Source: Pseudomonas furukawaii (GTDB lineage Bacteria > Pseudomonadota > Gammaproteobacteria > Pseudomonadales > Pseudomonadaceae). From it: 64,000 nucleotides of DNA. The stretch spans positions 186,001-250,000 of the forward strand of contig NZ_AP014862.1 of NCBI RefSeq assembly GCF_002355475.1, written 5' to 3'. The notes under the pieces were generated by a model, which was not told the DNA's origin, made no database searches, and saw nothing but the letters and a program-made list of their open reading frames with translations. Shown piece by piece: positions 57,772 to 64,000 of this stretch. Positions within the stretch are counted from its first letter, which is position 1. Each line of letters opens with the position of its first letter. The position numbers and the translations under genes were made by a program.

Positions 57772-58350
57772 ATGTCCGGTAATTACCTGCCCCGCAATCC
57801 CATCGCCGAGGCCATCGGCCACGGCGTCCTTCGCCTGATGGGCTGGCGCATCGAGGGCCGGCTGCCGCCCCTCGACAAGTTCGTGGTGATCGGCGCCCAC
57901 CACACCTCCAACTGGGACTTCGTGCTGTTCCTCGCGGTGAAGTTCGTCCTGCGGCTCAACGCCCGCTGGTTCGGCAAGCACACGATCTTCCGCTGGCCCT
58001 TCGGCGGGCTGCTGCAACGCTGGGGTGGGGTGCCGATTCACCGCCACCTCAAGCTGAACAGCGTGGACCAGGCGGTGGAGCGCTTCCGCGAGAGCCGGGA
58101 GTTCATGCTGGTGATCTCCCCGGAGGGCACGCGCAAACGGGTCGAGCGCTGGAAGATGGGCTTCTACCACATCGCCCGGGGCGCGGGCGTACCCATAGTT
58201 CCGGCCGCCCTGGACTATGTGAACCGGCGCGTGGTGATCGGCGAACCCTTCTCGCCCACCGGTGACGAGCAGGCCGATTTGCGGCAGTTGCTCGCGTTTT
58301 TCCGCCCTTACGTGCCAAAAAAACCGGACTACGCTTTCAATGGCGATTGA
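57772..58350 (+). CDS. PlsC-type 1-acylglycerol-3-phosphate acyltransferase homologue
   Basis: 192 residues. HX4D motif at 44-49 (HTSNWD) and ISPEGTRKR match acyltransferase blocks I and III, with GGVPIHR between. It probably acylates a lysophospholipid or similar acceptor at the inner membrane, but it is shorter than PlsC and belongs to a distinct subgroup. The frame runs on from inside mutM; ATG 57772 is the start of similarity. The leader has AACAAGAA, an A-rich motif. Confidence 0.83.
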   Translation: MSGNYLPRNPIAEAIGHGVLRLMGWRIEGRLPPLDKFVVIGAHHTSNWDFVLFLAVKFVLRLNARWFGKHTIFRWPFGGLLQRWGGVPIHRHLKLNSVDQAVERFRESREFMLVISPEGTRKRVERWKMGFYHIARGAGVPIVPAALDYVNRRVVIGEPFSPTGDEQADLRQLLAFFRPYVPKKPDYAFNGD

Positions 58351-58420
58351 TGGCCGTCACGCTGTCGATTCGCCATACGCTGGTATAGTTTTCGCACAAC
58401 CCTATCTGAAGGATCGCCCC

Positions 58421-58759
58421 ATGAACCTGTTCCGCTCCACCGCTGCTGTCCTGGCTCTGACCACTGGCCTGCTGGCGTTGCCGGCGCATGCGGAAGTGGT
58501 TCAGGAGAACGTCAGCGGCGACCCCATGTACACCGCCAATGCCCCGAGCGGCTACAGCATGGCCGGCGATATCCTCATCGCCCGTCCGCTGCTGATCGGC
58601 GCCACCGTGATCGGCGCCGGCCTGTTCATCATCAGCCTGCCGTTCTCCGCCCTGGGCGGTAATGTCGGCGAGGCGGCCGAGCAACTGGTGGGCGTGCCGG
58701 CCCAGGAAGCCTTCGTGCGGTGCCTCGGCTGCACCCTGAGCGGCTACAAGGCCGACTGA
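58421..58759 (+). CDS. Small exported/membrane protein of unknown function
   Basis: 112 residues: signal peptide of about 24 (to ALPAHA), a hydrophobic segment at about 48-75 ([30 protein letters not shown]) and a short tail with CLGC. AAGGA lies before the ATG and TATAGT at about 58384-58389 could be a -10 box. PAO1 has a similar gene at this place. No function is known to me. Confidence 0.75.
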   Translation: MNLFRSTAAVLALTTGLLALPAHAEVVQENVSGDPMYTANAPSGYSMAGDILIARPLLIGATVIGAGLFIISLPFSALGGNVGEAAEQLVGVPAQEAFVRCLGCTLSGYKAD

Positions 58760-58778
58760 TCCCTCTCGCTCCGTCCAC

Positions 58779-58801
58779 AACGGCCCCTGCACGGGGCCGT
58801 T
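58779..58801 (+). terminator. Hairpin behind the small exported protein gene
   Basis: Arms AACGGCCCC/GGGGCCGTT with a 5-nt loop, followed by GGCGTTTTC. It lies 19 nt after the stop. Confidence 0.6.
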
Positions 58802-58884
58802 GGCGTTTTCGGGGCACGATGATTGCTCCCCCCGTCCGGGTCGGGTATTAGCTGGTCCCTGATTCTGGTGAAGGGAAACCACCC

Positions 58885-60735
58885 GTGAAAGATTACGCCC
58901 GCCTCCTGTTGCTGGTCCTGGCCGCCGCCGGCCTGATCGCGAGCTTCTGGTTCAGCTCCGGCTGGCTGGAGCTCTGCGCCGGCCTCGCGCTCTTCCTCTT
59001 CGGCATGCAGTGCCTGGAGGAGGGGCTGCGGCAACTGGCCGGGGGCAAGCTCGAGCAGTTGCTGGCCCGGAGCACCGCCACCTCCTTCAAGGGGTTGATG
59101 TTCGGCATCTGCGGCACCCTGCTGCTGCAGTCCAGCACCCTGGTCTCCCTGCTCACCATCGCGTTCATCAGCGCCGGACTCATCCAGCTGGCCGGCGGCA
59201 TCGCCATCCTCTTTGGCGCCAACCTCGGTGCCACCAGCGGCATCTGGCTGCTGGCGCTCGCCGGCCAGAACCTCAGCCTCAGCCCGCTGGCGTTGCCCCT
59301 GCTGGTGTTCGGTGTGCTGGGAGGCTTCCTGGGGGAGAAGAGCAAGGCGGCGGGGCGCATCGTCCTCGGCATCGCCTTCATCTTCCTCGGCATCGACCAG
59401 ATCAAGGAGGGCTTCGCCAGCTTCGGCGACGGCCTCGACCTGACCGCCTACCAGGCCGACGGTCTGGCCGGCAGCCTGCTGTTCGCCCTGGTGGGGCTGC
59501 TGCTGACCCTGGTGCTGCAGTCCAGCCACGCGACCCTGATGCTCACCCTCGCCGCCCTGGCGGGCGGGCAACTGGACCTGGCCCAGGGGTTCGCCATCGC
59601 CATCGGCTCCAATGTCGGCAGCAGCGTCACCACGGCCTTCGTCGGCTCCCTGGGGGGCAACCGCAGCGGCCAGCGCCTGGCCCTGGCCCACGTGCTGTTC
59701 AACCTGGTGACCTGCAGCCTGGCCTTCGTCCTGCTGGCGCCGCTGTCCTGGCTGGTGGGGCTGATCGCCGAACGCACGGGGCTGGGGACCAACGAGCTGA
59801 TCCAGCTGGCGATGTTCCACAGCCTGATCAATGCCATGGGCGTGCTGCTGTTCTGGCCGCTGCAGGGGCGCCTTGCGCAGCAACTTGTGCGCTGGCTGCC
59901 GGAGCGGGCCGAGCCCCAGGTGCTGATCACCGAACTGGCCGCCGGGCCGGAGGAGCCCCAGCGAACCCGGGCCCGCTACCTGAACGACCGGGCACTGGAT
60001 TCGGTGGATGCGGCGTCCAGCGCCGTGGTGCGGGAGTTGCGTCACCTGGGCCGGCTCAGCCTCGAGGTGATCTGCCACGCCCTCTATCTGCCGGTGGACC
60101 AGCTGGCGCGGGTCCAGGGGGATGAAAGCCTGTTGCAGGGGCGCCCGGAGCGTCATCACCTGGATGCCGAGGCGCTGTACCAGCGGCACATCAAGGGCGT
60201 CTACGCCGACCTGCTGAGTTTCATGGGGCGCCTCGACCTGCCCCTGGACGAGGCGCATCAGCAGTTCTGGGTCAGCAGCCAACTGGCCGCCCTGCAACTG
60301 GTGGATGCTGTGAAGGATGCCAAGCACCTGCAGAAGAACCTGGGCCGATTCCTCGACCAGGAGCACTCGCCGGTGCGCGAGGCCTACGTCGATCTGCGAC
60401 GCCACCTGCTGGTCATGCTCCATGAGCTGCGCGAACTGGGCCGCTCGGAGTTGCCCGAGGAGGCCTGGAGCCAGCGACTCCGGTGGCTGGACGACCAGGC
60501 GGCGGCCTTCGACGGCCGCTTCCGCGCGCGCCTGTTCAATGCGGTGCGCCTGGGTGAGATGGATGGGTTGCAGACCAGCTCGCTGATGAACGACCTGGGC
60601 TATGCCAGCCGGATCTTCCAGAGCCTGCGCAATGTGCTGATGCTGGGGGAGGGGCAGGCGCTGTTCCGTGAGTTGCGCCGGCTTGGGAGGGATGACGAGA
60701 CGCTGATCGTCCTGGACGTTGGCCGGCCGTCCTGA
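58885..60735 (+). CDS. Na+/phosphate cotransporter-like protein with PhoU-like C-terminus
   Basis: 616 residues. Two NptA/Na-Pi-II repeats, each with the QSS motif: LLLQSSTLVSLL (near 71) and LVLQSSHATLML (near 212), within about nine membrane helices. From about residue 350 on it is a soluble helical domain as in YjbB/PhoU-linked members (AASSAVVRELRHLGRLSLEV). It may move phosphate or another anion out of the cell. GTG start at 58885, with AAGGG upstream. Confidence 0.85.
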   Translation: MKDYARLLLLVLAAAGLIASFWFSSGWLELCAGLALFLFGMQCLEEGLRQLAGGKLEQLLARSTATSFKGLMFGICGTLLLQSSTLVSLLTIAFISAGLIQLAGGIAILFGANLGATSGIWLLALAGQNLSLSPLALPLLVFGVLGGFLGEKSKAAGRIVLGIAFIFLGIDQIKEGFASFGDGLDLTAYQADGLAGSLLFALVGLLLTLVLQSSHATLMLTLAALAGGQLDLAQGFAIAIGSNVGSSVTTAFVGSLGGNRSGQRLALAHVLFNLVTCSLAFVLLAPLSWLVGLIAERTGLGTNELIQLAMFHSLINAMGVLLFWPLQGRLAQQLVRWLPERAEPQVLITELAAGPEEPQRTRARYLNDRALDSVDAASSAVVRELRHLGRLSLEVICHALYLPVDQLARVQGDESLLQGRPERHHLDAEALYQRHIKGVYADLLSFMGRLDLPLDEAHQQFWVSSQLAALQLVDAVKDAKHLQKNLGRFLDQEHSPVREAYVDLRRHLLVMLHELRELGRSELPEEAWSQRLRWLDDQAAAFDGRFRARLFNAVRLGEMDGLQTSSLMNDLGYASRIFQSLRNVLMLGEGQALFRELRRLGRDDETLIVLDVGRPS

Positions 60736-60742
60736 GGCAACC

Positions 60743-62440
60743 CTAGCGCGGCTCTTCCAGCAGGTCGGCGCGACCCACGCCTCGGGGGTCGCTGGCGGCC
60801 TCCAGGCTGCCCTTCTCCTTGTTCCAGTAGAGCACTTGCTGGTTGCCGTAGTTGCGGCCCAGGGGTTTGAGCGCATGGCCGCGCGCCCGGAGTTCCGCGC
60901 TTTCATCGCTGCTGAAGGCGCCGGGCTCGTGCTCGATCACGTCGGGCAGGTACTGGTGGTGGTAGCGCGCCACCGCCGGCCAGCGGCTGACCGGCTGGCC
61001 ATCGAGGTACTCCAGCACCGACAGCAGCACCATGCTGGGGATACGGCTGCCACCCGGGGTGCCGAAGGCGGTGAACTCGCTGGCGCTTTCGATGAAGGTG
61101 GGGCTCATGGACGAAAGCGGGCGCTTGCCCGAGCCCACGGCATTGGCCTGGCTGGCGGCCAGTCCGTAGGCGTTGGCGCCCTGGGGGTTGGCGGCGAAGT
61201 CGTCCATCTCGTCATTCAGCAGGACGCCGGTGCCGGGCACGGTGAAGGCGGCGCCGAAGGGCAGGTTGATGGACAGGGTGGCGGCGACGGCGTTGCCGTC
61301 CTTGTCGATCACCGCGAAATGGGTGGTGTGGTCGCCCTCGCGCCAGGACGGTGATGGCGGCAATGCGCTGCTGGGAGTGGCGCGGCGCGGGTCGATGCCT
61401 TGCGCGAGCTGTTTCAGGTAGCTGGCGTCCAGCAGCCTGGCGGTGGGGATGGCGACGAAGTCGGGGTCACCCAGCAGCCCCCGGTCGCGGTAGGCGCGAC
61501 GCAGGGCCTCCACCACATAGTGGGTCCGCTGCACCCGATCGGCTTCGCGCCAGGGCAGTTGCTGCAGCATGGCCAGACTCTGGGCCAGGGCGATGCCGCC
61601 GGCCGAGGGCGGCGGGGCGCTGATCAGCTCGCGGCCCTCGGCGAGGGGAAAGCGGATCGGTTCGCGTTCCACGGTGCGGTAGCGGTCCAGGTCCTCGAGG
61701 CTCCAGATGCCACCGGCGGCGTTCACGCCGCGCACCAGCTTCTCGGCCACGGGACCGCTGTAGAACCCCGCCTTGCCGTAGCGGGCCATGCGCTCCAGCG
61801 TGTTGGCCAGTTCCGGTTGGCGCAGCAGGCTGAATTCCTCGGGGACTTCGCCCTTGTGGTCGAGGAACAGCCGCGCGGTTTCCGGGTCGTCGCGCATGGC
61901 CGCCAGGCGGAAACCCGCACGCTCCCGGTAGATGCGGTCCACGGAGATGCCATCGCGGGCGAGACGGATGGCCGGGGTCAGGGTGTCGGCCAGTGGCAGC
62001 CTGCCGTAGTGGCCGGCCAGGTCCGCCAGGGCGGCGGGAAGACCGGGGATGGCGGCGGCCAGGGGACCGTCCAGGGACAGGGCCGGGTCAGGCTTACCGT
62101 CGCGCAGGTAGAGTTTGGCGTGGGCCGCCAGCGGCGCCCGCTCACGGGCATCGAGGAAGCGGTAGACGGGTTTGTCGCCGGCCTGGCGCAGCAGGAAGAA
62201 CCCGCCGCCGCCCAGTCCAGAGCCGTAGGGTTCGGCCACCGCCAGGGCGGCGGCGATGGCAACGGCGGCGTCGAAGGCGTTGCCGCCCTGTGCCAGGGTT
62301 TCCAGGCCGGCGACGGTGGCGGACGGATGGGGCGTGGCCACGGCGGCACGGCCGGGACCGGCGGCCTGGGCGACGCCGCCCAGGAGGAGCAGCGTCGCGA
62401 GCAGCGCGCCTCGGCAGGCGCCGCGGACCAGGCGGCCCAT
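60743..62440 (-). CDS. ggt: Gamma-glutamyltransferase (periplasmic)
   Basis: 565-residue proenzyme with signal peptide (ending VAQA-AG). Autocleavage is expected before Thr372 in GDHTTHFAVIDKDGN, giving large and small subunits. The lid/binding motifs GSGLGGGGF and PLSSMSPT are present. It cleaves glutathione and other gamma-glutamyl compounds. It lies 3 nt behind the ferredoxin gene and is probably cotranscribed with it, as in PAO1. Confidence 0.93.
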   Translation of the reverse strand: MGRLVRGACRGALLATLLLLGGVAQAAGPGRAAVATPHPSATVAGLETLAQGGNAFDAAVAIAAALAVAEPYGSGLGGGGFFLLRQAGDKPVYRFLDARERAPLAAHAKLYLRDGKPDPALSLDGPLAAAIPGLPAALADLAGHYGRLPLADTLTPAIRLARDGISVDRIYRERAGFRLAAMRDDPETARLFLDHKGEVPEEFSLLRQPELANTLERMARYGKAGFYSGPVAEKLVRGVNAAGGIWSLEDLDRYRTVEREPIRFPLAEGRELISAPPPSAGGIALAQSLAMLQQLPWREADRVQRTHYVVEALRRAYRDRGLLGDPDFVAIPTARLLDASYLKQLAQGIDPRRATPSSALPPSPSWREGDHTTHFAVIDKDGNAVAATLSINLPFGAAFTVPGTGVLLNDEMDDFAANPQGANAYGLAASQANAVGSGKRPLSSMSPTFIESASEFTAFGTPGGSRIPSMVLLSVLEYLDGQPVSRWPAVARYHHQYLPDVIEHEPGAFSSDESAELRARGHALKPLGRNYGNQQVLYWNKEKGSLEAASDPRGVGRADLLEEPR

Positions 62441-62443
62441 GGC

Positions 62444-62734
<291 letters not shown>

Positions 62735-62766
62735 TTAACGGAAAATAGCGGAATTGTGCCGGATTG

Positions 62767-62794
62767 CCGCGATCGACGCACGCATCGATCGCGG
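62767..62794. terminator. Hairpin between coaD and the ferredoxin gene
   Basis: Perfect 10-bp arms CCGCGATCGA/TCGATCGCGG with an 8-nt loop, 42 nt past the coaD stop on the minus strand. No U-run; likely the end or a pause for coaD transcripts. Confidence 0.5.
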
Positions 62795-62835
62795 TCGCCC
62801 CGGTGCGGGGCGCGACTGCCGGGCAGCGGCCCGAC

Positions 62836-64000
<1,165 letters not shown>

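Noticed and set aside
58744-60906. 720-codon open frame opposite the Na/Pi-type transporter gene
   Set aside because: Low-complexity Gln/Glu/Gly-rich translation typical of the antisense frame of a GC-rich membrane-protein gene.

Overview
The window is about 64 kb of GC-rich (roughly two thirds G+C by eye), densely coding DNA from a Pseudomonas chromosome. Gene content and order recall, in compressed form, three stretches of the P. aeruginosa PAO1 map as I remember it: the malonate cluster (around PA0208-PA0217), the agmatine/polyamine cluster (around PA0291-PA0304) and the lgt-thyA-folA-ilvD-mutM-fdx-coaD stretch (around PA0341-PA0364). A D-lysine cluster with the gene order known from P. 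putida is inserted in the last one. The mix argues for a Pseudomonas other than PAO1; the species cannot be named from the sequence alone. No phage, insertion sequence, CRISPR array, tRNA or rRNA was recognised.

Layout. 1-1723: 3' part of a TonB-dependent siderophore receptor. 1746-2665: tandem array of eight 118-bp units, each with two hairpins. 2844-10079: malonate operon mdcABCDEGH-madLM, with the convergent LysR gene mdcR (10084-11004). 11185-13465: a small hydrolase, a SnoaL-like protein and an MFS exporter. 13591-16908: cystine/cysteine ABC transporter and D-cysteine desulfhydrase on the minus strand. 17242-18955: OprD-type porin and a Mop/TOBE protein. 19145-22058: aguA, aguB and the TetR regulator aguR. 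22196-34310: polyamine region: an orphan binding protein, spuI, and divergent spuABCDEFGH. 34435-38772: NRDE protein, TauE/SafE permease, lgt, thyA, RNase T2 homologue. 38900-42853: Fic protein, GTPase and membrane protein in one minus-strand operon. 42940-47857: NCS2 permease, folA, phosphodiesterase, ilvD. 48096-54499: D-lysine uptake and oxidation cluster (dpkA, RpiR regulator, ABC transporter, amaD). 54632-63315: rlmI, HDOD protein, mutM, acyltransferase, small exported protein, Na/Pi-type transporter, ggt, ferredoxin, coaD. 63408-64000: C-terminus of a GMC oxidoreductase.

How it works together. The window is rich in uptake-plus-catabolism modules: malonate (MadLM import, Mdc decarboxylation), agmatine to putrescine (AguA, AguB), putrescine/spermidine import (SpuDEFGH) and gamma-glutamylation (SpuI, SpuB, SpuA, SpuC), D-lysine import and oxidation (AmaD, DpkA) and cystine/D-cysteine use. 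Several of their translation starts carry A-rich AAnAAnAA stretches, the Hfq/Crc catabolite-repression signature in Pseudomonas. Inverted repeats that look like operators lie in front of mdcA, between aguR and aguB, between spuI and spuA, in front of the NCS2 permease and between dpkA and its RpiR gene.

No wholly new multi-gene system stands out. The least explained items are the 118-bp array with compensated stem changes, the GTPase/membrane/Fic operon, the RNase T2 homologue with a changed catalytic motif, and the paired PuuR-like boxes before spuA.
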